A stretch of DNA of 64,000 bases from Nymphaea colorata (taxonomy: Eukaryota; Streptophyta; Magnoliopsida; Nymphaeales; Nymphaeaceae): NCBI RefSeq assembly GCF_008831285.2, contig NC_045143.1, forward strand, positions 18,255,655-18,319,654, in the 5' to 3' direction. The notes below the pieces were generated by a model. That model did no database searches, had not been told where the DNA came from, and worked only from the letters and a program-made list of their open reading frames with translations. Below, one piece after another: positions 13,666-24,845 of the stretch. Numbering within the stretch: position 1 is the stretch's first letter; every line of letters begins with the position of its first letter. A program made the position numbers and the translations under genes.

Positions 13666-14100
13666 CATTGAGTGAAAATTTTTACCAAGAGGGTCGTCTG
13701 TGGGCGGCTTTATGGTGTTCTACAAGAAGTGCCAAGTCGATGGTGAATCGAGCTCGCATTGCATTACAACAAATATTTGAAACGCCATAAGGTGGAAAAT
13801 CAGTAGCACTGAGGTGGAAAACGCGTTGCAAACGGCTTCGATGAAGGTCTCATCATTGATTTAGCTTCGACGATTTTTATCACGTCGGGCAGCAATTTTG
13901 TGTCCCGTCGGTGACATGGGCAACGATTTTGCCTTGCGTAAATGATATTAGCAACACTTTTGTTTGGCGTTGGAGCTTCAAAAGGTTCAACAAACCCTAC
14001 CACATCGGTGATAGTGCGAATGACCTATTCTTTCGGTCGGACCTTGACAAACATAGCAACAATTGAACAATGTCGCTACTTCAGTTTCAACGAATTGTAT
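13666..14100. other. Non-coding DNA between repeat and LINE tail
   Basis: Contains degenerate short repeats such as GTCGGTGACATGGGCAAC and CATCGGTGATAGTGCGAA, which recall subterminal repeats of CACTA elements. No ends were located and I do not call an element. Confidence 0.35.
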
Positions 14101-14104
14101 AGTA

Positions 14105-14450
14105 TCGAATGAGACTATAACAAAATTTGGAGACAAGAGGTCTCCTAAATACAAAAACAATCTGCAAAAAAAAAAAACATACCGCAAAAAACACAAGCAG
14201 GAAGAACAAATATACAATACAATGCATAGAAAAATAAGAGAGAAGAGGAAAGACGAAGCAGCACAGTCACCCAACTGCAGTCAGGCAGTTGCGCTTTAAC
14301 CGAATGGCGAACTGGATATCCCCTTGCACAAGACGAACCACATAATCTGGTGAAGAGAAGGTGCCCCTGAAGACCCTGTTGTTGCGCTCCACCCAAATGC
14401 GCCACTAAGCTGAAATGAGCCACGGCCTCCAGACATGACCCCAGGAAGCA
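14105..14450 (-). mobile_element. 5'-truncated LINE, C-terminus and 3' UTR
   Basis: On the minus strand from 14,450, the translation contains WRIWVERNNRVFRGTF, the conserved tryptophan-rich block that follows the zinc finger in plant L1 ORF2. The frame ends near 14,275. A 3' UTR follows, closing with a TTTGTATTTAGGAGACCTCT-type stretch near 14,150-14,130. The same terminal stretch recurs at about 63,060-63,100, which marks it as a family 3' end. Short 5'-truncated copies are usual for LINEs. Confidence 0.8.
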
Positions 14451-14462
14451 TTCAGGTAGGGG

Positions 14463-14486
14463 GGGGGAGAGAGAGAGAGAGAGAGT
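14463..14486. repeat. G-run and (GA)n microsatellite
   Basis: A run of G residues is followed by about ten GA units, next to the start of the LINE tail. Confidence 0.9.
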
Positions 14487-14574
14487 AAAAAAAAAAAGAA
14501 TTTTTGTTATAAATATATGATAGTGTAGAAGAAGAAAAATTACAACCTATTATGATAGTTACATCACAAAAACA

Positions 14575-14905
14575 AAAAAATAGCAGCAGCATTGTCGAGA
14601 ATCCTCTCAAGTTGTGAAAATGCAAAACTAGCAGCTGCTTCATGTATGAACTTATCAATGACAACACTCCTGGAAACTCAACAGCAAGCCAGAAAACCTT
14701 AGTAGAATGAAAAATAATCTTATTGTCCACAACCACTCCTAAATCTGCAATTGTTACTTCATTTCAAGCTTAAACTCAATCTTGCTAACCCTGTATTTCA
14801 AAATCCCAAGGGGCAATATAATGACAGCAACATCTGCTGCGAAATTTTTCCCATTATGAACAACTACTTCAACTCCATGATAATTCCAAGAGATTTGTGT
14901 AACCC
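14575..14905 (-). pseudogene. Polyamine oxidase fragment (PAO2/3/4-like)
   Basis: Polyamine oxidases are FAD flavoenzymes that oxidise spermine and spermidine. The minus-strand translation contains GVEVVVHNGKNFAADVAVI followed by LPLGILK, the conserved late FAD/substrate-domain segment. Then, in a shifted frame, come IADLGVVVDNKIIFH and KVFWLAVEFPGV. After a deletion, EAAASFAFSQLERIL corresponds to the helix before the C-terminal FAD block. A splice acceptor (TTTCAG, then GGTTAC) is retained at about 14,909-14,904, so the fragment came from genomic DNA and not a spliced mRNA. A frameshift and stop near 14,755 and a missing segment near 14,655 make it non-functional. Only about a quarter of a PAO is present. 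It lies beside a Pumilio fragment on the same strand. Confidence 0.75.
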
Positions 14906-15149
14906 TGAAAATTTCTAAGCATAAAAAACCACATTCTAAACAATATATAATATAGAATGAATGCATGAAAAGAAGAATCTGAAAGAATTTTGAACTGAAA
15001 ACACACATATATAGGCAGCTTCTGTCCCCATCTGGGCAGTTGCCAAGGCTACTTTGGTGGTTCTAGATTCTAGGCTTCAATGACAAAGTCAGACTAGAAA
15101 ACTTGGTCATAAGAATGCATTTCAAAGTTCAACCTTAAGTATGAATTGT

Positions 15150-15237
15150 TATAGCACCAACACTTGACATCACCAATAATAATAATAAGGCTGCACCAAC
15201 ACTTGACATCACCAATAATAATAATAAGGCCGCACCA
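15150..15237. repeat. Tandem duplication of a ~41-bp unit
   Basis: The unit GCACCAACACTTGACATCAC plus an AATAATAATAATAAGG tail occurs twice in succession. It lies just beyond the Pumilio fragment, in what would be its intron. Confidence 0.85.
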
Positions 15238-15341
15238 ACAATAATCATAATGACAATATTATGAAAGAAGCACAAACACTGTCCTGCTGGATTGCATGTA
15301 CTGACGAAAATAATACTTCCAGGCAAAGTTCTACAACTAAA

Positions 15342-16215
15342 TTTCTGGTTAACCCTACATCCATACGTTTGAAAACTGAGAGGAAACACATGGCCAGAAA
15401 GATGATCAGCTAGTTCCTTCCTTTGGCTGTCAGCACCATGCTAAAAAATCTGCATGAAAATGTTCAAAGATTCTTGACAACAAGTTCAAATGCCTTGAGG
15501 AAAACCCTATTGCCTAATGACTAAAACATCCGTCTTCTGAATAACATAATTTCCGAAAACGTCAGTCATTAAAGAAAGGGCATCAGGAATGATCTCTAGG
15601 AAAACCATTTTTTTTCTTCAACTGTAGCTGTTCCAATTTCTGCTGGATGAATCCAGTTCCATACTGATTGGCACTGCAAGACAAATTCCCACAAGGCACT
15701 GGTAAAGTCATATGGATAAAGATGATTCAAAAAGAAAAAAAGAACAGTCTGATTAGCCAGTCAGTATCTAAATTCAACTACATGATTTGTGATCTCAGGA
15801 AGTTTTAAACATCTTCTCTTATTGCTCTAATAATGAGGATCCAAAACTTCCCACCATATACACATCATTTACAGAATGCCAAGGCCTGATAAGCCCATTT
15901 GAGCCCCTCATAGAAGGCAAAAGGCGTAGATTTGTTTCACCATGTCTATTAGAGCTTGCAGCATGCAAAGAACCAGGTTGGATTTCCAGCCACGACCAAA
16001 AGGAAGGCGAGTAGGCGACTATAATACCCATGATTCAAAGTTCCAGTTTTTCCAAATGAATTCATACCATACTGTGATTTTTTGCGCAAACATTGCTTCA
16101 AAGTAGGCTTTCTGAAGTTCAAGCAAGTATGTGTCTGCATTATTCCTTCGCAATGAAGTGTCACTTCTATGGTATTGCGGTTGCATTTGATCCATGACAG
16201 ACTTTCAATAGCTGG
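15342..16215 (-). pseudogene. Pumilio (PUF) gene fragment with introns
   Basis: PUF proteins bind mRNA 3' UTRs through eight helical repeats and repress translation. On the minus strand, 16,150-15,785 carries the pre-repeat region (LLELQKAYFEAMFAQK in one frame, RHGETNLRLLPSMRGSNGL and SFGSSLLEQ in another, then a HVVEF block). 15,675-15,540 carries QYGTGFIQQKLEQ and, after a +1 shift, [16 protein letters not shown]. 15,455-15,342 carries [20 protein letters not shown] and TYGCRV. These match PUF repeats 1 to 3 of plant group-I Pumilio proteins. Introns remain between blocks (acceptor TTGCAG at about 15,677), but the donors are mutated, one codon is a TAG stop (HGAD block) and there are several frameshifts. 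It is a non-processed pseudogene. Repeats 4-8 are missing. Confidence 0.85.
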
Positions 16216-16829
16216 TTTCCACACTTGAAATCTTGGACATCATTGGTACCTGTCAAAGTTACGAAGTTAAACACTTGGCAAAAACGAAGCGTTGGAATTC
16301 AACAATATTCTTTTATCAGAAACATGCATTCTGACCTGCACCAAACTTGTCACAGTTTATCATTTATGGAGGCGTTTCATACATGGGATATAAATTCAAA
16401 TCAAGTCATGTAAAGCTACCATTTTCCTCTCGATAATGCATATTATACCTTTCAGAATTTCCGGGACTTGATTTGAAGGATGGCAATTTATCACAACCCC
16501 AGCCTCTTCAGAAGATTGAGAACTGCAAGAATTCTAACTTTGTTTTGCAAAACACATTGTCTTAAGACAAAGATGGCATAGACAGCATGTCAGCATTGCA
16601 CTTACTTGTATGCAGTGGATGAGAAAACTTGTGGAAATTTGGTAGATCTTGAATAAAACTAGAAATATTGGCAAGTTTCTGTTGCAGTTAGGGCTGTAAA
16701 CGATGCTCTTCACAAATTGGTCCATATTTGGATAAATTTAAGCCAGACAAAACTGCTGAGATGTCTGCTTGCTCATCCAAATATGAAGAAATATGAAAGT
16801 ATTTTAGCTTATTGTTTTTTCAACCATCG
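16216..16829. other. Spacer next to the Pumilio fragment
   Basis: May be further intron or upstream sequence of the captured Pumilio gene. I could not identify a coding block. Open frames of 62-63 codons show no domain. Confidence 0.4.
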
Positions 16830-17982
16830 GAGGAACAAAAGAAAAAGCTAAGCTCGGTTAAGCTTGACTCATTAGTTAAACAAGTTGAGTTCAAGCTTAA
16901 CTAATAACTTGAGTTCAAGTTAGATGAACTCGACTCAATTCAACTCGATTAGACTGGTTTAACAGTAGTACTTATTTTTGTAAGTTCAAAAACTTAAAAT
17001 GGTTTAAATCAAAATGTGACAATTTTAACTTTATTTTACGATAAGTTGGAGAGGACATGTCGGAAAATTTGGTGTAAAATATTTTGTATTTCAAACTTAA
17101 ACAAGTGGTGTAGAGAATCCAGATAATTAGTGCATAGATGTGCTCTTTATTAGTTTCCTTATAGTTGTTTTGATTATTTTTTGTCTAGAGCTGTACCTCT
17201 GTGTAAATACCCATTTTTTGGGTTTGGGTAATCAATAGAGAGGGTTCCACCCATGAATGTAAAAGAGCTCATCATACATTGGTCGCATGAAAAATATAAA
17301 ATATGTATTAAGGGACACGAGCTCAAATGACTCCAGCTCAAGGTTGAACTCAGTTAAGCAAGTTGAGCTCAAGCTCACCATATAAAACTCGAGTTGAGCA
17401 CTAGTCCAGCTTGAGCCAAGTTATATGTAACTCAAGCCCAGTTCGAACTGGCAAGCTTAGCTTGCTCATTGTACATGCCTAATAATGAGAATAATAATAA
17501 TAAAAATAATCATCATCATCACCATTCCAAGAAGCTCCAAGATTTTTTTTTTCTTTGGGAGTGGTCAAATTACATTTTTTGGAATTTTATGGGGAGTAAA
17601 CTAATTTTTTTTTTTGAAAATTTTAAACCGTACTTTTCCTTTTTCTCAAAAGGAGAAGCCATGGACCCCACTAGCACCCCTTGGCTCCGCCTCTAATCGA
17701 GCTACAGAATCAAATATGACTAAAATGACTGAAAATCATGAATGGTTCGCATTGTATTTGTGCGTATACTTATAAATAGACCTTGTTTGGTGATCTATCT
17801 AAGTGAACTGGTTACTAAAGTGGGGTTCGTGCCCCTGCGCAATTAAGAACTATCACCCAGCACTTTTGAATGGATACAAATACGTGCAGTGATTGTCTTC
17901 AAGATTGTCTATTGAACTATCGATTTGTTCAACTCGTTTTTCTCTCAGTAATATAATGTAAATGTTATATGTGTGCTTTCAA
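16830..17982 (+). repeat. ~1.15-kb direct repeat, copy 2
   Basis: Homologue of 12,713-13,665. It holds an extra segment (about 17,250-17,490) rich in AGCTC / CAAGCTC / GAGCTCAA motifs ending near GCTCATTGTACATGCCTAAT. Such degenerate inverted AGCTC arrays are common in subterminal regions of plant DNA transposons. GGCTCCGCCTCTAATCGAG and the CTATCGATTTGTTCAACTC end are shared with copy 1. Confidence 0.75.
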
Positions 17983-18104
17983 GAAGGCTATATTGGCAAA
18001 ACTACCGATACGTACCCACATTGATAACACGAATGGTAACCGACGTCCAAGGAAGAGATCCAACTATAGACATGTGTCTGGCGACTGAGGACTACTTGAT
18101 CATT

Positions 18105-18440
18105 ATTGATGTCAATGAATCAGATTCAGAATGGATATATCATTTACATATCCAATTTATCAGATATTATATATTCAGGTTCAAAGTCGGATAAAAAATA
18201 TTCTATACGAAATCCAAATCCGTTTTTCATGTTTATATCTGAAATCCGATCTGAATCCAATTTTCAAGTTTACATCCGAAATCCAATCTGCAACCGACTT
18301 TCAAATTCGTATCCGAATCCTATCCGTCTAACTTTTTAAAATTTTTATCTTCTCCAAACCGAATCCGAATTTGAGTTCACATCCAAATTTGATCATCGAA
18401 AATCCGATTTCATATCATAATCTAATAATCTGACATCATA
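18105..18440. mobile_element. GATTC/GATCC-rich MITE-like unit
   Basis: Starts near TTGATGTCAATGAATCAGAT and ends near TCTGACATCATA, so the ends are loosely inverted (GATGTCA / TGACATC). The interior is packed with AAATCCGAATCC-type motifs, like the element at 1,516-1,931. No target duplication was found. The open frames here are compositional. Confidence 0.4.
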
Positions 18441-19029
18441 TTTCACTAACTAGCTAATTCTGAAATATCTATAGCGGTATTGTGGATCCGAAATATCCAA
18501 ATTTTAGTAAAATTTAACAATGCAATAAAAAACCTGTCTAAAAAAATAATCAGGTATATGAGAAAAAACTAAAGAAAAAGCACAGCTGAGAGAGGGACGA
18601 AGATACTTTAGTCTCAATCTTAATTGACCATGTCTACAAATAGTGAGATCATTGGATGAAAAATTTCTATTTTTAAACGAGAAATAAAGAAGATAATAGA
18701 GAACGATACAAAAGACAACTGGGAAATTTGTTTTATGTTATGATGACCGATGGCATGCTGTTATGTATGACATTAGCTAAATACACAGTTTTACATATTA
18801 TGCTTTTATCGCCTACCACATTTTTGTACCCATATGTGAGGCAGCCATTTTAGTCACCACTGGTCATAAGAAAAACGGGAAAAACACTCATTCTTAATGT
18901 TGGAGGGAAATCCGTGGGTTGATTCTGTTTCACTCGTAAGGATAACCACCGAGTGCCAAATTTCAGTTTCGGCCAAAGCTACAACTTCGATGTCAGGTGG
19001 TAAAGGATCTCTACATTTCAAGCAACGTT
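18441..19029. other. Non-coding DNA, no gene recognised
   Basis: A/T-rich with no recognised domain. A TGTTGGAGGG at 18,900 could be an alternative outer end of the neighbouring LTR, but I cannot confirm it. Confidence 0.4.
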
Positions 19030-19827
19030 AAAAAAAAAAAGGGAATACAGAGGAAAGATTTGGGCATCTGCTAGATCAATGAGAAAATGAGAAAAGGGGG
19101 AAACCCATTGCTGGAAAACGCCTGCGGAGGGTTAGACCTCAACCTTTATTGATAAGAAATGATATATTTACAGCAAAAATTATAGGATCCCAAGAAGGGG
19201 ATGGAGACTCATTAAACATTTGCAACTGCAACCACATCCCAATCTGTTGGCAGGTCCTTCCACTCTTGAAAGTGGCCAAGAAAGATAGACCAACTGTGCA
19301 ACTGGCTGGAAACATGTTGTCAATTTCCAAAGATTCAAGATTATGTACAATCATGTTGTATTTAGCAATCAACCTAGGGTATCTTTTGTAGGATCTTCTT
19401 TTGCAGAACAACACATGTGACAACACTTCTTTCCATGTAGCGATTCACCAATGGCTCTCCAAGATGAATGTCAAGAGGTAGCACCTGTGACAGATAGAGA
19501 AGAAGAGGAAGAAGCAGAAGAAATAACAGATTTAGGATAGTTTTCAGGTTTACTTCTAGGTGGCAGGCTAGGGTAATCTAACGATTCACCCTAAGAGTGA
19601 GATTAGATGGACTTTTATAGATCACCTCCCAGGAATCCCATGCCCAGCAACGGTTATGGCTAGAGGGAGGTAACATAAATCCTTTAATTTTGGATGCAAA
19701 ATCATTTGATTTTATTCAATAAAATCTTTCATTTGTAAAATGTTTTGGTAGTAATATCTTGTAACTGCAAGTGTATCCTCTTGCAGTTACTATATGTAAG
19801 GATATGGTTCAAGGTCACTATCCAACA
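19030..19827 (-). repeat. 3' LTR of a copia element (outer end uncertain)
   Basis: On the minus strand the LTR begins with TGTTGGATAGTGACC at 19,827, directly after a purine-rich tract (AGCCAAGTGGGAGA, 19,841-19,828) that serves as polypurine tract. A polyadenylation-type AATAAA lies on the minus strand near 19,145. The outer end at about 19,030 is a guess. No matching 5' LTR occurs in the window. Confidence 0.6.
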
Positions 19828-22800
19828 TCTCCCACTTGGCTATGAAACCGCTAGATTGCTTCTATTATGTGTGGGTTTCCTTATACTTTTGTTACATGAC
19901 TTTTCATAATTGGCTTGTTCTTCATAACTTTAATTTTATTCAATGTTTACAACAAAATTTTCCTTTCAACGGCTTTCCATCGCAACCTTTCAAATATATC
20001 TTACCTCCATATGGGATACATGCTTCATAAATAAATCTTCAGATATTTCTTTAGTTAAGGGATTGACTACCATCTTATCGATAAGCATACAACTCAGATA
20101 TCATTTTTTCTAAATCATTTCATGAATATAATGGTATTTCATCATTATATGTTTACTTTTTGAGCTAACAACTCCATTTTTCATAAGTGATATCGCTGCC
20201 TAATTGTCACAATATAGTTGAACTGGTTCATGATCAAGATCTAATTTCAAGTCTTTTAAGAACCGATTTATCTAAACAACATAGGTAGTCACAACATTAC
20301 ATGCTACATATTCTGCTTTCTGTGTGTGCTGAGCAAGACATCCCTGTTTCTTAGGACCAGGCTATCGCTCCAGCACCAAAGAGGAACACGTATCGGAATA
20401 TGCAACTAGAGTTGGCTCATCGGCTTGGTAGGACAATTTCAGTCCTTTCATTCCTTTAATATACCAAAAAATTATTTTAACTGCTTGCTAGTGAGACCAA
20501 TCAAAATTACTTTGATTACAATTCACAAGACTGGTAGGAAAGCTTATATCCGGTCTTGTGCAAAACATTAGATACATTAGACTGTCAACAACCTGTGCAT
20601 ATGGAACATATAATTTCAGTTGTTCTTCACCTGGACAATCACTTCTGCTTAAATTTTCTCATTTATCTATGGGAGTTCCAATAGGTTTGCAACCTTCCAT
20701 TCAAAATTTATTTAGGATATAATCAGTATATTGTTCTGGGCTCAAACTCAGAATTCTCGAGTCTTTATCTCGAGTGATCCTTATTCCTAATATATAGGAT
20801 GCTTCACCCATGTCATTCATTTTGAAGTTCTTGTTTAATCAAGTCTTTGTTTTGAATATCATATCATTATCGTTTTTGGTCAATAAAATGTCAACGACAT
20901 ATAATGATAGGATACAAAAGAGACTCCCACTTTTTCAAACATATACGCACTGGTCTACCTGATTTGCTATATATCAAAGTTTTGTAATTGCCTTATGAAA
21001 GGTAAAATATCACTGTCTTGGTGATTGCTTCAAACTGTAAAGTGATTTATTCAACTTATACACTCTGTCATCACTTTCTTTAGAGACATATCCCTGTTGT
21101 TGGGTCATATATATAGTTTTTTTTAACTCACTATTCAGAAAGGTAGTCTTCACATCCATGTGACAAATATCCAAGTCAAACAAGACTGCAATAGCTAGAA
21201 TTATTCTGATAGATACAAACTTAGCAACTTGTGAATAGGTTTCTAAGTAATCAATTCATTCATTTTGGGCAAAACCTTTCACCATCAGTCTAGCTTTAAA
21301 CTTCTCGACTGATCCATCAGTTTTATATTTTTCCTTCAGCACCTATTTACACCCAATGACCTGATTCATGTAAATTTATGGCTTTGTCATATGTCAGATT
21401 GTTAGACATTTCGTCAATATTTTCTAAATAATATAACTCTTCAGCAAGATATACATAATAATCGCTCAAATATGAAGGAGGAGCTCTAGGTCTTTTATGA
21501 CCTAACAACACCCAAGTTGATGAGGTACTTGAATCAGTTTGTTCATTACTAAACTGTTCTCAAGTCGCTTCATTATTAGACTGATCCTCAGACAAATCAT
21601 GATTAGTTGGTTCATTACCAAACTATTCCTCAGTTGATTCATTACCAGACTGATCCTCAGACAAATCATATTCAGTTGGTTCATTACCAAACTGTTCCTC
21701 AGTTGATTCATTACCAGACTAATCTTCTGAATAAATCAGATCATCCAGTAGATCGATATGATCTCTCACTGGATCATTGTTTTTATTATTGAGTTCTTAG
21801 AAAAACTCTACATCTCTACTTTCTATAAGTCCCATAGTTGAGTTATGTAATTTGTAGCCTTTAGATCTTTTTAGATATCCAATAAACACACATCTTACTA
21901 ATCTGTTATCTAGTTTATCCATTTTTGAATCAAGAATTTTTACATGTACTATAGATCTTCATCTTCAGATATATCTTAGAGCAGGTTTTATACCAGTCCA
22001 TCTCTCATAAGGAGTGGCTGTGACTGCTTTGCAGGGCACTCGATTGTATACATAACTTCACCCCAAAATGGTTTGGGTAATTGTGCACATGCCGACATGG
22101 ATTTCACCATGTTCAAGAGAGTTTGGTTACACCTCTTAGTAATACCATTTTATTACGGTGTCATAGACATTGTTCTTTGCCTATTAAGTCCAAGGTCTTT
22201 GCAGTATTGGAAAAATGCAACACCTTATCGATCAGACCTTGCAACCTTGACATATTTTTCAAGCTATTTTTTGACTTCAAATTTATATTTCTTGAATTTT
22301 TCAAGTGCTTTTGACTTAAGGTAAATATAACCAAATCTTGAGAAGTCGTCAATAAATGTTATGAAGTATAACTTGCCATTATGTGTTTGGATTTTGAAAG
22401 GTCCACAAATATTGATATAGATTATTTCTAATAGATTAGTGACCTGATTTACTTCAGACGGAAAGGGTTTTCTTGCCATCTTTCCAGAAAAACATGGTTC
22501 ACATTTCGTGAAATCATTTACATTTATATCTAGTGTTATACCTTGTTGTTCTAGAATTTTCATCTTATTGATGCTTACATGACTTAATCTTTTATGCCAT
22601 AAGTTTGTACTTACACTCATTGCACAGTCAATATAAGCAAAACTGGAAGTTTTATTCATTTCATTGAGTTTGAACATGCCATGTTCTTTTACATATTTTC
22701 CATTGAACATGGTCCTCCCATGTTTTACCATTGTGACTTTTCCTGGAACAAAACAGACTTCAAAACATTTCCCAGTCAGAGCAGGGACTGATACTAAGTT

Positions 22801-23035
22801 ATTCCTCATGGAAGGGACATGCAAGACTTCAATAAGAATGACACTTGTGTCCCAACATTCAGTCAATATGACCCGACCCCATGACATCACAGTGTGAGTT
22901 GTTGCCCATATAAACTTTTTGTAGCCTTGGACTCAGTCTTCTATACGAATCATGCTTGCTTTTGTTTTTGCAATGTGACATGTAGCCCCTGAATCAACCC
23001 ACCAACCTAACAGATCTCCATATGCAAACAGACAC
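19828..23035 (-). pseudogene. Ty1/copia pol remnant, 5'-deleted
   Basis: The order protease, integrase, RT, RNase H on the minus strand marks a Ty1/copia (Pseudoviridae-type) retrotransposon. WWVDSGATCHI near 23,000 is the aspartic protease site. An open 208-codon stretch (22,890-22,264) holds LWHKRLSHVS and CEPCFSGKMARKPFP, the HHCC zinc finger that starts integrase, followed by ICGPF and FIDDFSRFGYIY of the catalytic core. RT/RNase H relics follow: ILGIRITRDK near 20,790, TRPDISF near 20,560 and KHIMMKYHYI near 20,140. Stops and shifts outside the 208-codon stretch inactivate it. No gag or 5' LTR is visible, so the element is truncated. Confidence 0.85.
21541..21735 (-). repeat. Three ~69-bp in-frame repeats in copia pol
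   Basis: A 69-bp unit containing TTCATTACCAGACTGATCCT occurs about three times. It equals 23 codons, and on the minus strand gives an acidic unit containing EEQFGNEPT and SEDQSGNEST. It lies in the linker between integrase and RT. Confidence 0.75.
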
Positions 23036-23703
23036 TCTAAGACAACACAGATGAAGTTCAAGTGATTCCAACAACAAAATCAGATTATTCAATGACAGAT
23101 TCATGTTGATAACGTTTGGAAAAGATTCTCGACATAATTCTGAGCAAAATGAGCTTTTATTTGCCCAAATCTGTTCACAAACACAAAAGTTCGACTCAAG
23201 ATTGCTGGAGTTTTTCCCAACTTTTTCAGCACAGAAATTGATTTCTTGTGAAAATCATAATTTGACAGCATCTTCTGACAATATTTTGCCATGTTCTACT
23301 CTTTTGGTGAGGAATTCTATTGAAATGTTGTTATAGTGCCTTATCAACATAAGGCAAATCAATCTTCTTGTTAAGAAATCTTATCTAAGATTAGCTATTC
23401 CATGATCTTAGGCAAGATTAGAGGTTTTAATTGTATATCACTAAAATCAAAGAGATTATATATCATGAGTCGACAATCAATAAAAATGATCTCTTCTCTC
23501 GTTTTCCTCCTTCGCTCTGGTTCTCTTCTTCCACAAAACTTTAATAAATTCATTCGACATGTCCCCCATCATAGTTTCTCAGTAGATTGCCTTGTCATGA
23601 TCGCAAATCTCAACGATTCCAGCACCATTGAGCCTTCTTTAGACGGCATACCTGCTCCACCATGTCATCATTGACCTTCAAATCTCACTAACGTGTTCTA
23701 GTG
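23036..23703. other. Non-coding DNA upstream of the copia remnant
   Basis: May hold decayed gag sequence of the copia element on the minus strand, but no CCHC knuckle is visible. A short inverted repeat (AATCTTATCTAAGATTAG) lies near 23,375-23,395. Confidence 0.4.
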
Positions 23704-24840
23704 TGTCACGCCCGAGTGTCCAGCTGAATCCCACACCGCCATGGTGTAGCTTGTCATAGTGTCCTGCCAACAAATGGTCATGCCCCATCTTACATCTCAC
23801 ATGTCCGACATGTTTCTAAAGCTCTCGGTAACACTGTCAGCCCTCGGCTATGCTTTTTCCCACCCAACCCTTGGCCAGCGCCTGGCCAGCACTCAGCCAA
23901 TGCAATCACAAGTTTTTGGCCGATGTTTTCCTTCTTTAGCATGCATTCTAGGTGACACATAGCCATTTCAGCCGCTCACGACATAGCTAATTCGACCCTG
24001 GCACCCCAGTGTCGTCATCCAGCTGGCTATTAGCCTCCCTCCTGCCTTAATGCATCCACTTACAACATCTAGCAATGGCTTTGCTAATCTCTGGCATCTG
24101 ACCTCCCTGATCTCACCATTGCCATCTGGTAAAGTTCCTCTACTCTTAGGCCTAGTTGCTTATTCTCTTTGTAGCTGGACTCTCACTATTTTCTCTTGTG
24201 CAGCCTTGTGGTCAATGCACCTGAGGTTGGCGGGCTTTCCGACCGATGACCATCAGCGAGGTGCTGTGAGCCTTGGAAGGCCTTACTTATTCTATTCGGT
24301 TGTTGTAGTGACGATCCCCGTATCTTAATTATTCTATGGCACTCTATAGATTGGGGTCTGGTGTTATTTGATTTGAGCTGGCCGTTAGCCTTGTGATTGT
24401 CAGAGGGCTCCTTCGAAGCTCCCTCATGCAGATGACACAACCCCGGGTTGTGTTGCCCGAAGTAGCCCATCCCAGGGGTTTCAGGGTGTGGTTTGTACTC
24501 GGCTTAGGCTTGTATGCCATGGATGTATGCTTATGGATGTAAGCCGATCAGCGATATATTTGAGTGACACATGAGCACATTTGATATCTTGTATCAAATG
24601 CTTATTGTACGGCTTATTTCCGTTATAATTGGAAACCTTTGTATTTGTATATGAGTGGGGTTTGGGACCATTTGTACTTAACTTGCAAGTGGATTTTTGT
24701 GCCAGAGTGTTGTTTGGCCCGGGGCTTCCGTTGTATTCAATTAGGGTTTGGGTTCCCACAAACGGCACCATATACAGCTAGGTGCCTTAGCAAGACATTG
24801 CAAGTGGAGGCCCGTGGGGGACCTAGAGGGGTTGCATCAT
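23704..24840. repeat. Candidate solo LTR with TAGTG duplication
   Basis: This is a 1.1-kb block, richer in G+C than its surroundings, beginning TGTCACGCCCG. TAGTG stands directly outside both ends (23,699-23,703 and 24,841-24,845). The start resembles the TGTCACGACCC end of the LTRs at 28,189 and 33,014, which suggests a gypsy family. The right end reads ...GCATCAT; a canonical CA would be one base further in. Open frames inside show no domain. Confidence 0.5.
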
Positions 24841-24845
24841 TAGTG

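Noticed and set aside
15150-15237. CRISPR-like short repeats
   Set aside because: Only two adjacent copies with no spacers, in plant-type DNA. It is a simple tandem duplication.
12713-17982. The two 1-kb direct repeats as LTRs of one retrotransposon
   Set aside because: No TG/CA ends, primer site, purine tract or retroelement domains lie between them, and copy 2 has a 240-bp extra block.
24050-24470. Open frames in the 23.7-24.8 kb block
   Set aside because: They show no domain and lie within a candidate solo LTR. Higher G+C makes chance frames longer.
19030-24840. 23.7-24.8 kb block as 5' LTR of the copia remnant
   Set aside because: Its sequence does not match the copia 3' LTR at 19,030-19,827, and the start is gypsy-like.
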